From Chimonanthus salicifolius (taxonomy: Eukaryota; Streptophyta; Magnoliopsida; Laurales; Calycanthaceae), in the NCBI GenBank assembly GCA_013350335.1, contig CM023535.1:39864069-39928068 (forward strand): a stretch of 64,000 bases of DNA. The letters are read 5' to 3'. Shown piece after piece: positions 36,372-48,447 of this stretch. The notes under the pieces are model-generated. The model made no database searches. It was given only the letters and a program-made list of their open reading frames with translations, and was not told the DNA's origin. Each line of letters begins with the position of its first letter. Positions within the stretch are counted from its first letter, which is position 1. A program made the translations under genes and the position numbers.

Positions 36372-37785
36372 GGGTTCGGCCATACACCATGGCCGAACCC
36401 ATAGTCCATTAATTCAGTTAATTACAATAATGGCATTGCACATAACCATAGCCATTTTCCTTGCTTAGGTTCCAAAATAGTCCATACATACTTCTTTTAA
36501 TCCAAACACATAGTCCCATAAATAATCCATGGGGTTCGGCCATACACTATGGCCAAACCCTATGTCCAATATTTCCACATATTCACAATTTTGCCATCCA
36601 TGGCTTACATTACCCATTATTCTCATTCACAATGTACTTAGACTAATAATTAACCAAATAATCCAAGTTCATGGGGTTCGGCCATACACCATGGCCAAAC
36701 CCATGATCTTCCATTTTTCAGCCAATATTACCAAATTGCCACTACCTTATGTTTTATGTCTCTTCATTAATCCAGTCACCTTATTAAGTCCATACATGAT
36801 CCATAAACCATGACATACAAGACATAACATTTGGTTCATGGGGTTCGGCCATGTCCATGATGTCTAACTTCCATTTTCATCAACTTCCATTGCTAGCAAA
36901 TCCATATTTAACAAGTCCCTATTTAGAAGATCTATATTTAGAAACTTTCTAAATTCATCAACCTCCTTCCATAAATAGAAACCTTCTTATTTTAATCTCC
37001 TCCTTCTATTTTTAGAAGGTTTCCAAATTAAAATTCCATAATTAGAAAGTTCCTAAATTAAAACTTTCTAATTTAGTCTTCACTTTCCAAAAATAGAAAC
37101 TTTCAAAATAAGCCAACTTCCATAAATAAATGCTTTCTAATTTGGCAACCGCCTTCCATAATTAGATAGTTTCCTAAATTAGTAACCATCTTCCATAATT
37201 AGAAGCTTTCTAATTTAGCCAATCAACATCCATCAACCATTCCAAAACAACTCCATGGGGTTTGACCATACACCATGGCCGAACCCTATGGTCCATGATC
37301 TTGACCATTTAATCCCTTCAAAATTTACATACCAATAACATCAACCTCTTATTAAAATTAACCAATGGCCATCCATTATAATCAATTAAAATCCATAAAT
37401 ATAATTGGTGGGGTTCGGCCATACACCATGGCCGAACCTCACCGCCCCCCTTTTTTTTTATTCTTTTGATCCAACATCCTAGCCATAAGAAAATCATGGT
37501 TCGGCCATGCAATGACCGACCCACATTCCTAACCATATCTCCATTTACAAATCCTCTTAAAACATAAGCATAAATCCATGATCTTCATGCTTGAAAACCC
37601 CACAAACTTATTAACAACTTCCATGGTTTTCATTATTAATAACCCAATAAAATAAATCATATCTTTCCATGGGGTTTGGCCATGCACTATGGCCGAACCC
37701 TATGGTTCTTTCTTTCCATTTAAAAATCATCAAATCATCACCCAATCTTCTTCCATGGGTTCGGCCATACACCTTGGCCGAACCC
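36372..37785. repeat. GGTTCGGCC palindrome array of LTR D
   Basis: Hairpins at 36372-36400, 36532-36560, 36673-36702, 37257-37286, 37410-37439 (flanks GGTG/CACC), 37497-37522, 37672-37700 and 37757-37785, plus a degraded one near 36840. Confidence 0.9.
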
Positions 37786-38020
37786 TATGGTTCTTTTATT
37801 TCAAAACAAATTTATCAAATAAGAATACTAACCTTTTCCATTTGATTTCTTGCTCTTCCAATCCTTCTCCTTTCTTCTTAATTTTTCCAAACCAAGAACA
37901 CCTCTTCCTAGCTGCCTTCTTCTTCTCCTTGCTCTTGTCGTGAATGAGAACTTGAGAGAGGGAGAGAGAAATAAAATTCGGCTATGAAGGGTGTAAACCG
38001 TGTGCCCTTGTCCTCCTCTC

Positions 38021-38028
38021 CTTTTATA
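38021..38028 (-). promoter_or_regulatory. TATA box of LTR D
   Basis: TATAAAAG on the minus strand, followed by GAGAGGAGGACAAGGGCACA. The equivalent CATAAAAGGAGAGAAGGACA of LTR C is at 38587 on the + strand, showing conservation of the promoter region. Confidence 0.65.
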
Positions 38029-39887
38029 ATCTTCCCTTGGTCCCATATTTAGAAAGTGCTTAAGTTAGCCAACCCCCTTTAGGCCCGTGCGTCCCTTGTT
38101 TAATTTTAGTAAATATCATGCACCCCTTGCTATTTAATTGGGACTTGCCGACCTTGGCTTCCCATATTTAGAATGTGCTTAAGATAAACAATGCCCCAAT
38201 GCCGTGTGCCCTTCTTTTAGAAGGCGCTATGCACATATCAGTAATCATAGCCTAAGCAATCTTTTAATTTAGACACTTCTTTTATTTAATTTAAGACAAT
38301 ATGCATACCCTTTTTAAAAGATCCCATGCGCCTGTCATAGATATGAATCTCTCTGTACATGGCCATGCAATATTATCTCCTTCCTTATTTATATAATATT
38401 GCAATACCAATTTAAATTCAATTCCATTTAATTTTTATTGAAAACAATTCCAAAATCGTTGGGTCCTAATTGGGCCAATAACCCAACTCTTTACCCAATT
38501 TAAGATCCATAACTAATGTTCACAAATTAAATGGATTAATTTCATACAAAATAATAAATTGAAAATCCGGGGTGTTACAGGAATTGCATAAAAGGAGAGA
38601 AGGACAAGGGCACACGGTTTACACCCACCATAGCTGAATTTTCTCTCCATTTCAATTCACATTCACGGCAAGAACAAGAGAAAGAAAGAGCAGCCAACAA
38701 GAGGTGTTCTTGGTTTGGAGAAAGAATCAAGACGAAAGGGGAAGGATTGGAAATCGGAACCGGTTAGTATTTATTATTTCATAAATTTTGGCCAAACCCC
38801 ATGGAAGAAAATTGGGAGTTGATTGGAGTATTAATTAATGGAATGTTGAACCATAGGGTTCGGCCATGTGATATGGCCTGTAACACCTCGGGTTTTCAGT
38901 TTATTATTTATTTAATTTTGATTATGAATTTTGGAATTAAATCTTATATGGATAAGGAATTGGGCCATAACCCAATTAGGACCCAACCAATGTTGGAATT
39001 TGTTTTACTAAAATTTAAATGGGTAGGATTAAATTAGTGGTGAATCATACCCAATTTTGAATAAAGGATATTATGGCCGAGTAGTGGATTTGAAATATCC
39101 AAGTAGATGTTAAAAAAAAAATCAAATAAAGATTATCTTGGCCGAATTTTAGATAGTGATTTACATATTATGCACATGAGAGATATGTGGGATTTTTAAA
39201 TCCACAATGATATGCTAGATATTTAAAAAGGGATGAAATATCTATGAATTAAATTAAAAGATTATTTGGATTATGATTAGGGTTATGCGCATAGTACTTG
39301 CTAATAAGAATTAAAGGAAGTCTTAATAAGGTAAGGGAAAGTCGGATATGGCTAATTAAAGAGGGAAAGTCAGCCATGGTTAAATAAGGAAGGTTTGATA
39401 TATGTCCAGTGTTTTGGTTATAACTTTTCACTCTTATATCTGATTTCTTTGATTCTTTTTGTGTTAGAAAGAATATTTCAAGATCTACAACTTTGTAGTT
39501 TACCACTTTTTCTGATTCGGAAGTTAACAAGGTTAAAACTGTGCTACAATATAGTATATGTGTAAAAAAAAAATGGGAAACACAAGAGGGCAAGATTCTA
39601 TTAAGAACATTCTAATATGGGATTAAGGAGAGCTTAATAAAAAGAGAGATCCATAGCGGTGCACGGTTTTTACAAACCCATTACCAAGTTATATTCCTCT
39701 CTCTCTTTCTCCCTCTCTCAAGTCCTCTCTTACACGGCAAGAGCAAAAGAAGAAAGGGCAGCAACTAGAAGGAGTTCTTGTTTGGAGAAAATCAAAGAGA
39801 AAGGAAGAGAAAGATTAGAAGAGCAAGGAAGAGGTTAGTATCTAAGTATTAATGTTATAATTTTATTTATGAAATCAAAAGAACCAT

Positions 39888-41620
39888 AGGGTTCGGCCAT
39901 GGTGGTTGGCCGAACCCCATGAAGAGAAAATTAGAGATGGGTAAATGGTTTTAAAAGAGAAGAAAGAACCATAGGGTTCGGCCATAGTGCATAGCCGAAC
40001 CCCATGGAAAGATTTGCTTAATTAATTGGTTTTAAAGATTGGAAACCATGGAGAGTGTTGATTTATTAATTGGGTTTATGTTCCTAGATCTTAAGTCACC
40101 TTTGGTGATTGTATGTTTTAGATTCAAGAAAATCAATGAAAGAATATGGAATATGGGTCGGCCATGGCATGCCCGAACCATGGTTGTTTTATGGCTAATG
40201 GAGGGGATCTAAAATAATAAAAAGGAGGAGTGAGGTTCGGCCATGGTGTATGGCCGAACCCCACCAAACATTATATGGATTGATGATTAATTTTGGATTA
40301 GATATAAACCAAGGGCCAAGATCATGAACCATAGGGTTCGGCCATGGTGCTTGGCCGAACCCCATGGGTTAAAATTGGAAAGAAAATGTAAAAGATGGAC
40401 CTAGTTCTAAAAGGGTGAGGGTCGGCCATAGTGCATGGCCGAACCCCACTAGAGTTATTTTTGGAAACCTTATTATGGAAAGTATTGCTAAATTTGGGAA
40501 GCAATCCACATATGGAAGGAGTGGTTAATTATGGAAAAACAATCTAATTTTGGAAGCTGTTTCCAAATATGGAAAGGAGGTTACTTATTAAGGAAAGTTT
40601 CCATTCTTGGAAGTGGATATTACTACTAGAAAGTATCTACTTAAAGACCATAAAAGTTATTTATGGAAACCATACCAAGAATGGAAGGTAAGGCTTGATT
40701 ATGGAAGCTAATTTAAATGAACAGATTGGTTGCCATGAGTGAGGTTCGGCCATAACTAGATTAGTTTTTGGAAACCTTGTGAATTTTGGAATAAGATATT
40801 CAATCATAGAAGGGTTGTTGTTTAATTAAGAAACCTTCTAAATGTGGACCTTAGGTTAAAAATGGAAGGTAGAGTTATTTTTAGAAAACTTTCCATCTAT
40901 GGAAGGAGGTTTATATTTTTGGTAAGTTAAATAGGGAAACCTTCTAATGATAGTAGGAGAGATTAATAAAGGGAAATTCTATTCTTGGAAGGAGAAATCT
41001 AAATTTGGAGACCTTCCAATTATAGAAAGGTGGAGATTAATTGGAAATTATACACCATCGGGTTCGGCCATGGTGTATGGCAGAACCCCATGTTCTAAAT
41101 TAAGGGATTAAATGTGTCTTTAAATTATGGTTTAAGGACTAATTTATGAATCAGATTATGAACCTACATTATGAGTTAGGTTATGTTAGTTTTAATTAAA
41201 ATAAAGGGTACAATGTATGATATGAATTTATGGAGAAAGTAATGGCAAAAATGTAATTAAAAAATACCAAAGTAGGAGAACCATGGGTTCGGCCATGATG
41301 TATGGCCGAACCCCATGAGATGTGATTGATGAACTTATTTGATTAGAGAAATTTTAAGGTCTAATTATGAAAGATTTAAAGGGAAGAGGAAGTCAATGGC
41401 ATTTTGGTAAATATGAGAGAATGTTGGACATTGGGTTCGGCCATGGTGTATGGCCGAACCCCATGAGTTATTGTATGGTATTATGTATTTTGGAAGCATG
41501 AATGAATAACTTGGAACCTAAGCAAAGAGAAGGGGCTAGGGTTACCAACAGTGACATTTTTGTAAATATGTATAAAAAATGGTAAACCTTGGGTTCGGCC
41601 ATGGTGTATGGCCGAACCCC
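39888..41620. repeat. GGTTCGGCC palindrome array of LTR B (11 copies)
   Basis: Hairpins at 39888-39918, 39973-40003, 40155-40180, 40234-40262 (GTGA/CCAC flanks), 40333-40363, 40418-40447, 41060-41090, 41285-41313, 41433-41462 and 41591-41620. A half copy is at 40742. The usual form is GGGTTCGGCCAT, loop GGTGT, ATGGCCGAACCCC, within CATAG and CATG flanks. Confidence 0.9.
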
Positions 41621-42203
41621 ATGGGGTTTTGTTTATGGACTTAGAACCTTGAAATTAGGTGAGACTTGGTGTTGATTTATCATTATATTATAAGGTAATG
41701 GGATCTTGCAAGCGGTGCACGATCGGTGATAGAACCTTGGACGAAAACGCAAGGACTTGTGAACGGTCTTAGGTACGATTCCACCTCTTTGAAACCATGG
41801 ATTATGTACTTGTTTTTATCTTATGTTTGATGAAAATGTGTTTCAAAGGATCTGATTTATTATTGAATTTCAAATGCTACGTTTACCTTGATTTAAATGG
41901 CATGGATTAATTATGTTCAAAAGGTGATTTTACATGCTAGGTTTTATTTGTATAAAGAGCATGTATTGGATATGTTTTCAAATGATGATTTTCAATGCTA
42001 TGTTTATGTTATAAAATAGCATGCGTTTCATTGGCATCTTATGCATGGCATGGGGTGAAGGATTTATAACCGGAGGGGTCACACTCCGTCGGGGCATCCA
42101 AAAAACCTATGTGCAACACCTTGATGTGGTTTCCATCAAGAAGATTTCCAGAGGGTCCACACTCCGTTGGGGCGACCGAAATACCTATGTGGTAGGCACA
42201 TTT

Positions 42204-42284
42204 TGTAACACCCCGCCCGTTTCACTGTTAAAATTTCAGAGTTTATTTTTTTTTTTTAAATAATAATAATCAATAAGTGATCGG
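42204..42284 (-). repeat. Inverted copy of U5 end at the left tip of element A
   Basis: TGTAACACCCCGCCCGTTTC onward is the exact inverse of 43268-43348 in the same LTR as far as I can align it, including the T12-14 tract and AATAATAATCAATAAGTGATC. The switch point lies in GTGATCGG, which occurs in LTR sequence (50810-50817) and, as CCGATCAC, in the U5 region (about 43268). Confidence 0.92.
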
Positions 42285-42466
42285 AAGACGGTCCAAAGGA
42301 AGGATCAAACAAAGTAAACTATTGTAGGTTTCCTACCTTGTTGTAACCACACAACTTATTCGCTGTTTTATGTTTATTTGAATAAGTTATTTGAATCATA
42401 TGTTATATTTACAAATGGCATGTTGCATAGACATCTCATGCATAGCATGGGATGATGGGGAAGTAA

Positions 42467-42616
42467 CCGGAGGCCACACTCCGTCGGGGCGTCCGAAAGA
42501 CCATTGTGGGGTACCCTGATGATGAGAATCCCATCAGGAGGAATCCGGAGGCCACACTCCGTCGGGGCGTCCGAAAGACCACTGTGGGTTAATTTGACGA
42601 TGAGAATCCCGTCAAG
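42467..42616. repeat. Two-copy CCGGAGGCCACACTCCGT block in 5' LTR of A
   Basis: Units at 42467 and 42545, 78 bp apart, each with GTCGGGGCGTCCGAAAGACC and followed by ATGAGAATCCC. GGAG and CTCC inside the unit can pair. Same block at 51000 and 51078 in the 3' LTR. Confidence 0.9.
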
Positions 42617-43350
42617 TGATGGCTATGTTGAATGGTGATGGGTGGGACTCATTACATGTTCATTTCATACATAGCATATTTTTATAGAATTTGTCACACA
42701 TGAATAACTATTATTCTATTTGCATGATTTTGACTAACCATGTGGTAGCCCTATTCGGAAACACTACTGGGCGCGTTGATCTAACGCCCTATCTATACCT
42801 TTAGTGGATGATGCAGGGAAAGGAAAGAACGTGGTTGGAGAAGAGGACCAAGTACGAAAACTTGGGCGATTTGAATGATTGCAATGGACTATGCATGGAT
42901 TATTTATGGACTTATTAGTTGATTTATTTGGAACAATGTAATTTGTTAAATTAGATGTTGGCATGTAATAAGTAGTTAAGTAGATGCTATGGTTGGATTT
43001 ATTTGAATGGTTTGGAATGAATAGTAGACTAAGGTCATATAATACTTTTGGAAAATAAATAAGGTACTTTGCTATCTAAAAATGGAAATTGGATTAATCA
43101 TAGGTTCTATTATAACCTCAGTTAGATCTAGGCTAAGTTAATTCCGCTAGATAAATATGTACCATGTGCGGATCAGTTTTATGAACTTAGTTCATACGCA
43201 CATGGGCTTGGCCAGTTAAGGGTCGGATTTATAGATCCGAACTTAACTCGCGTCGTGACACTCCGCCCCGATCACTTATTGATTATTATTATTTAAAAAA
43301 AAAAAATAAACTCTGAAATTTTAACAGTGAAACGGGCGGGGTGTTACAGT

Positions 43351-43362
43351 TGGTATCAGAGC
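43351..43362 (+). other. Primer-binding site of element A
   Basis: TGGTATCAGAGC, perfect initiator-Met tRNA complement, two bases (GT) after the LTR end. It is followed by a 391-bp leader to the ORF, in which I see no other feature. Confidence 0.95.
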
Positions 43363-43753
43363 GAAACGGGAAGTTGAATCTTCCGAAGTAAGATTAAGAC
43401 GGTTTCATGTCTCACTGACGGATAAGAATCCCAACTGACCGACTCTTCGGAGTCCGCTGACTGGGGGCCGGATTAATTTACTTCGTGGACTCAGACTGAA
43501 CAAATCAATCTGAGAACAACAGTGAAAGATAGCAAAAGTACATTATTATAAATCATCTATCAAACGTAGCAAAATAGGATATACATTCCCCAATACTCCC
43601 CAAATGAGAAAAACAAACATAGGGAATTTAGAGACTCTCCCCTCAAAAACAAATAGAAAATCAAGTTGGCTTATTTGGAAATCTCCCTAAAATTGTGAAA
43701 AATACAAACTGTACGAGGAAACTAAGTCAATAATGTTTTTATGACTTAGGGAA

Positions 43754-46700
43754 ATGGCTCCAAAGAGAAGGATCCCTCAGAATCAAAAAGGGAAGGAAAA
43801 AGTGTTGCAAATCACGCAACATGAAAAAGTGTTACCACAACACGAAAAATCTGTGCATGAGAAGGAGCCGTCTATACATGAGAAAGAGGTAACCCAACCT
43901 GATGAGGAGCAACCTGTTCATGAAAAGTCTCACAATGGGGAAGAATCACAGCACTCATGGAGGGAAGAACAGGGGAGTGAGAATGCATCACAGAAAGAGG
44001 GAGAAGGAAACAGTGGTGTACATATACCACATGTGCCGCCTGAGCTTCAGGGATTAGTCCAAGCGGTGGTAACCTCAGTACTCCAGCAACATATGAATGG
44101 GAGTGAAAGTTCCAGGGATGCCAGTGACCGGAGTATGGCACGAGAATTTCAACAACAGCGTCCTCCCTACTTCAAAGGGAAAGAGGGGGCTGTCGGAGCT
44201 GAGCATTGGCTGAAGAAGATCACTCAGATCTTAAAATTACTTAAGATCTCGAGTCATGCTGACAGGATTTTACTGGCTACTTCACAATTGATAGAAGATG
44301 CCGGTAAATGGTGGGAGGTGGTGGAGAAGCAGAGGGAACTCATACCAGCTAGGGAGAGGACGGCCATGACATGGAATGAGTTTTCAGCAACCTTTCTGGA
44401 ACATTACTTTCCGGAGGAGGAGAAGGAGCGACAGACGGAACTTTTTCTGTCCTTGGTTCAGGGCTCTATGACGGTGGCAGAGTATCACCGTGAATTTCTC
44501 AGTTTATCCATTTATGCATTCTATATGGTGGACACAGAACTTCGCAAGGCAAGAAAGTTTGAGAGGGGTCTACGGCCAAACATCAGGGCCAAAGTGACCA
44601 TATTTAAGTGCACCACATTGGCTGAGGTGGTCAGCAAGGCCACAATAGCAGAAAAGGAGTTGAATGCAACAGTACGGTTTGACAATCGTCGAGCTCCAAG
44701 TGGGAGGGGTGGGTTTCAGCCCAACAAGAGGTTCCGTCCGAACTTCAGTAGACCCTCACCATCTACTGGGTCCGCGGGGAGCTTTCGTCCCAACCAGCCC
44801 TCCCCATCTGCATCAGTCACCCAGTCATTCAAAGGGGTGAACAACTGTTTCCACTGTAATCAGCCGGGTCACTTCAAGAGAGACTGTCCAAAGCTCAATA
44901 GGCTCTCATATTCCAGAGGATCTTTCCGTCCACCAGCTAGGCCAGCTAACTCCCGAGGAGGCAGGACATATAATCAGGCGGGACGGGCGCCTACTCCTAC
45001 CGGATCTGGACGACTATTTGCTCTGGAACCTCCTGAGGATGTGGATCATTCTGTGATTCAAGGTATGGCCGTTGTCAATAGTTCTTATGCTTATGCATTG
45101 TTTGATTCTGGAGCATCGCACTCTTTTATATCTGCATCCTTTATAACTGCTACTGGAACACTAGTACAAAAGCTGTCCACCACACTCACAGTAGTATCCC
45201 CTGTCGGAGACACGTCTTTGGGACTCATATGCACGGCCATAGATACAGAACTCGCTGGGCTCAGATTTGAGTTCAATTATTTGGTACTCGACATGACTGA
45301 GTACGATATTATATTTGGCATGGACTGGTTGGCTAGTTATGAAGCCAATATTGATTGTTATCGCCGAAGAGTGACATTTTGGTCACCCGAGGGAAAGCAG
45401 TATATAGTTCGTGCTGACAAGCAAAGCAGATTGCAGGAAGGGTTGCATCACTTGGTGTTGAACAATATTGTCATCAACAAAGCACCAGTCACTGAACTTC
45501 CAGCAATTGTGAAAGAATTTGTTGATGTTTTTCCAAAAGAACTTCCTGGTATACCGCCTATGAGGGAGCTCAATTTTGAGATCAAGCTATATCCTGGTAC
45601 CTCACCAGTGTCTCTACCCCATTATCGAATGGCACCAGCAGAAATGTCCGAGTTGAAGAAGCAGCTTGATGAATTACTCAGACTGGGTTGCATTCGGAAC
45701 AGCACATCGTCATGGGGAGCTCCAGTGTTGTTCGTGAAAAAGAAGGATGGTTCACTTAGAATGTGTGTGGACTACCGGAAGTTAAATCAGCTAACTGTCC
45801 GGAACAAGTATCCTCTACCCAGGATCGATGATTTATTCGATCAGTTGAGGGAATCCAGTCATTTTTCCAAGATTGATCTGATGTCCGGTTATCATCAAAT
45901 CCGGGTCAAAGAGGAAGATATCGAGAAAACAGCTTTCAGAACACGGTATGGACTATTTGAATTTGTAGTCATGCCATTTGGGCTTACCAACGCACCGGCT
46001 GTGTTCATGGACTTAATGAACAGAATATTCCGTCCATATTTGGATCGGTTTGTTATAGTGTTCATTGACGATATCCTGATCTATTCCAAGAGTCAGGAGG
46101 ATCATACTGAGCATCTTCGAATAGTATTGAACACCTTGAGACAGAACCAGCTGTATGCCAAAGCAAGCAAATGCGAATTTTGGCTACCTGAGGTCAAATT
46201 CTTAGGGCATGTTATAACAGCAGATGGTATAGCCGTTGATCCGGCTAAGGTGGCAGCGGTAAGTGAGTGGAAAGCACCAAAGAATGTCACCGAAATCCGT
46301 AGTTTTCTGGGTTTGGCTGGATATTATAGGAAGTTTATCATGGACTTCTCCAAAATTGCATCCCCATTGACTCGACTCACTCAGAAAGGAGTCAAATATG
46401 AATGGTCAGAGCTGTGCAATCAGAGATTTGAGGAGCTGAAAGAGAGACTTACAACTGCTCCTATTCTAGTTTTGCCGGAAAGGGGCAAAGGTTATGAAGT
46501 ACAATGTGATGCATCAGGAGAGGGACTGGGTTGTTCACTCATGCAACGTAATCGGGTGGTGGCATATGGTTCAAGACAACTAAAGATACATGAACGCCTC
46601 TACCCCACACATGATCTGGAATTAGCTGCGGTGGTCTTCGCTCTCAAAAGCTGGAGACACTATCTATATGGGGAGAAGTTTGAAGTATTTTCAGATCACA

Positions 46701-48385
46701 AGAGCTTGAAGTATTTATTTGATCAGAAAGAGCTCAACCTGAGGCAGTGCAGATGGATGGAATATCTGGCGGACTATGAATTTGCGCTCCGATATCATCC
46801 GGGAAAGGCCAACAAAGTGGCGGATGCTCTCAGCCGCATGTCTCATGCATCAGTGGCATGCTTGATCAGGACTGAGTGGGAGATGTTGAATTCCATTCGT
46901 GAGTTTAATCTATACATCACAAACCATGGGAGTATGTACAATTTGATCATACGATCCAACATGGTTACGAAGATTGAACAGGAGCAACGAACAGATCCGG
47001 AAATGGCAGAGACATGGGCCAAGATGTCTAATGGCGAGGTTGTACCGGATTGGGAATTACGACCAGGACAGGGTCTTATGTTCCGGGGTAGAATATATGT
47101 GCCAAGAAGCTGCAGAAAAGAATTATTGATAGAGGCACATCAGAGCAAGCTGTCCATTCATCCGGGTAGCACAAAAATGTATCATGATTTAAAAAGACAT
47201 TATTGGTGGCATGGACTCAAGAAGGATGTTGCAGACTATGTGGCTCATTGTTTAACTTGTCAGCAGGTTAAGACGGAACATCAGAAGCCACCAGGGTTAC
47301 TCAAACCCTTAGCAGTGCCGGAATGGAAATGGGAGCACATTTCCATGGACTTTGTGACGGGGTTGCCGAGGTCCTCGAAGGGCAATGACGCTATATGGGT
47401 TGTGGTAGACCGATTGACCAAGTCCGCGCATTTTATTCCTATCAAGATGACGGATTCATCAGAGACATTGGGTCGGAGATATATCAAAGATATCATCAGA
47501 TTACATGGTATTCCACAGACTATAGTGTCTGATAGAGATGGCCGATTCACCGGCAGGGTATGGCAGAGCATGCAGTCGGCCATGGGAACCGATCTACTTA
47601 TTAGCACAGCATTCCATCCACAGACCGATGGACAATCGGAAAGAACAATACAAACGTTGGAGGACATGTTGAGGGCATGCATGCTAGACTTCAAAGGTGG
47701 ATGGGAGGATCATTTGCCATTGGTGGAATTTTCTTATAACAATAGCTACCAGGCAAGCCTCCAGATGGCACCATTCGAAGCTTTGTATGGTAGACCATGC
47801 AGGTCACCAGTGTGCTGGACCGAGGTCGGCGAACCTGCACTGATAGGACCTGAGTTGGTTGCAGAAACTACTGCACAGATCCAGTTGATACGTCAACATT
47901 TGTTGACCGCACAGAGTCGGCAAAAGAGCTATGCGGATAAAAGGAGGAGGTTTCTTGAATTTGAAGTGGGAGACATGGTATTCTTGAAGGTCTCGCCACG
48001 AAAAGGGCACATGAGATTTGGGAAGAAAGGAAAATTGTCGCCAAGATATGTGGGACCGTTTTCAATTATCAGAAGGATGGGAGATGTAGCCTATCAGTTG
48101 GCACTTCCTTCGCAATTGGCGTCTCTACATGATGTATTCCATGTATCTATGCTGAGGAAGTACAACCCTGATCCATCTCATGTTTTGAATGTGCAAGATA
48201 TAGATGTGCAAAGCGACGTCACTTATGTCGAGAAGCCGGTTGGAATATTGGAAAATGAGCAAAGGGTGTTGCGTAACCGAGCGATTCAGTTCGTCAAGGT
48301 GGTATGGGATCGACATGGTGTTGAGGAAGCCACTTGGGAATTAGAATCGGAGATGAGAGCATCTCACCCTGAATTGTTTGTATGA
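43754..48385 (+). CDS. Gag-Pol-chromodomain polyprotein of element A (1,543 aa)
   Basis: One uninterrupted frame encodes all proteins needed to package, copy and integrate the element. Approximate residues: charged, repeat-rich N-terminus (HEK/VHEK) 20-60; gag domain 130-310; zinc knuckle [14 protein letters not shown] 365-378; aspartic protease DSGAS 451-455; reverse transcriptase with FIDD at 770-773; RNase H with D919, E956 and D981; integrase zinc-binding residues H1136, C1166 and C1169 and catalytic D1199, D1260, E1296 (35 residues between the last two); GPY/F-type motif near Y1432; C-terminal chromodomain about 1489-1543 ([14 protein letters not shown], then ATWELESEM). The chromodomain and long LTRs suggest the Tekay/Del clade; the chromodomain would bind chromatin marks and steer insertion. 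Start: the first in-frame ATG, whose MAPKRR start is conserved in elements D and H. All catalytic residues seen are present. Confidence 0.95.
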   Translation: MAPKRRIPQNQKGKEKVLQITQHEKVLPQHEKSVHEKEPSIHEKEVTQPDEEQPVHEKSHNGEESQHSWREEQGSENASQKEGEGNSGVHIPHVPPELQGLVQAVVTSVLQQHMNGSESSRDASDRSMAREFQQQRPPYFKGKEGAVGAEHWLKKITQILKLLKISSHADRILLATSQLIEDAGKWWEVVEKQRELIPARERTAMTWNEFSATFLEHYFPEEEKERQTELFLSLVQGSMTVAEYHREFLSLSIYAFYMVDTELRKARKFERGLRPNIRAKVTIFKCTTLAEVVSKATIAEKELNATVRFDNRRAPSGRGGFQPNKRFRPNFSRPSPSTGSAGSFRPNQPSPSASVTQSFKGVNNCFHCNQPGHFKRDCPKLNRLSYSRGSFRPPARPANSRGGRTYNQAGRAPTPTGSGRLFALEPPEDVDHSVIQGMAVVNSSYAYALFDSGASHSFISASFITATGTLVQKLSTTLTVVSPVGDTSLGLICTAIDTELAGLRFEFNYLVLDMTEYDIIFGMDWLASYEANIDCYRRRVTFWSPEGKQYIVRADKQSRLQEGLHHLVLNNIVINKAPVTELPAIVKEFVDVFPKELPGIPPMRELNFEIKLYPGTSPVSLPHYRMAPAEMSELKKQLDELLRLGCIRNSTSSWGAPVLFVKKKDGSLRMCVDYRKLNQLTVRNKYPLPRIDDLFDQLRESSHFSKIDLMSGYHQIRVKEEDIEKTAFRTRYGLFEFVVMPFGLTNAPAVFMDLMNRIFRPYLDRFVIVFIDDILIYSKSQEDHTEHLRIVLNTLRQNQLYAKASKCEFWLPEVKFLGHVITADGIAVDPAKVAAVSEWKAPKNVTEIRSFLGLAGYYRKFIMDFSKIASPLTRLTQKGVKYEWSELCNQRFEELKERLTTAPILVLPERGKGYEVQCDASGEGLGCSLMQRNRVVAYGSRQLKIHERLYPTHDLELAAVVFALKSWRHYLYGEKFEVFSDHKSLKYLFDQKELNLRQCRWMEYLADYEFALRYHPGKANKVADALSRMSHASVACLIRTEWEMLNSIREFNLYITNHGSMYNLIIRSNMVTKIEQEQRTDPEMAETWAKMSNGEVVPDWELRPGQGLMFRGRIYVPRSCRKELLIEAHQSKLSIHPGSTKMYHDLKRHYWWHGLKKDVADYVAHCLTCQQVKTEHQKPPGLLKPLAVPEWKWEHISMDFVTGLPRSSKGNDAIWVVVDRLTKSAHFIPIKMTDSSETLGRRYIKDIIRLHGIPQTIVSDRDGRFTGRVWQSMQSAMGTDLLISTAFHPQTDGQSERTIQTLEDMLRACMLDFKGGWEDHLPLVEFSYNNSYQASLQMAPFEALYGRPCRSPVCWTEVGEPALIGPELVAETTAQIQLIRQHLLTAQSRQKSYADKRRRFLEFEVGDMVFLKVSPRKGHMRFGKKGKLSPRYVGPFSIIRRMGDVAYQLALPSQLASLHDVFHVSMLRKYNPDPSHVLNVQDIDVQSDVTYVEKPVGILENEQRVLRNRAIQFVKVVWDRHGVEEATWELESEMRASHPELFV

Positions 48386-48447
48386 TTTATTTTGAAATCC
48401 TACTTCGTTCGATTTTCGGGACGAAAATTATTAAAAGATTATTGTAT
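48386..48447 (+). other. Degenerate polypurine-tract region of element A
   Basis: Contains TTCGGGACGAAAATTATTAA, a decayed form of the TTCGAGGACGAA-plus-G-rich purine run that precedes the 3' LTR in chromoviruses. The G-rich purine run itself is missing; the sequence next to the LTR is AAAAGATTATTGTAT. Confidence 0.6.

Larger units (their letters stand above)
35227..38579 (-). mobile_element. 5' LTR of chromovirus element D (3.35 kb)
   Basis: From TGTAATGCCCCGCC (U5 end) to CCGGGGTGTTACA (U3 start). It holds a two-copy block at about 35877-35995, GGGCATTAGAACAACGCGCCC (35706), nine palindromes, a region of CTTTCTAATTTAG/CCATAATTAGAAG-type repeats at 36890-37230 and a clear TATA box. With the TATA at 38021-38028, U3 is about 0.58 kb and R-U5 about 2.8 kb, so the palindromes lie in transcribed sequence. 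Confidence 0.9.
42204..43348 (+). mobile_element. Aberrant, promoterless 5' LTR of element A
   Basis: The first ~80 bp are the inverse complement of the LTR's own U5 end. From GTGATCGG (42277-42284) onward it follows the 3' LTR from 50810. The outer ~2.36 kb of the normal LTR (U3, TATA region, palindromes) are absent. It retains the two-copy block (42467 and 42545), GGGCGCGTTGATCTAACGCCC (42770) and the U5 end GGGCGGGGTGTTACA. Confidence 0.92.

Noticed and set aside
43872..44141. Minus-strand ORFs inside the element A polyprotein (also 47281-47694 and others)
   Set aside because: Shadow frames of a well supported coding region.
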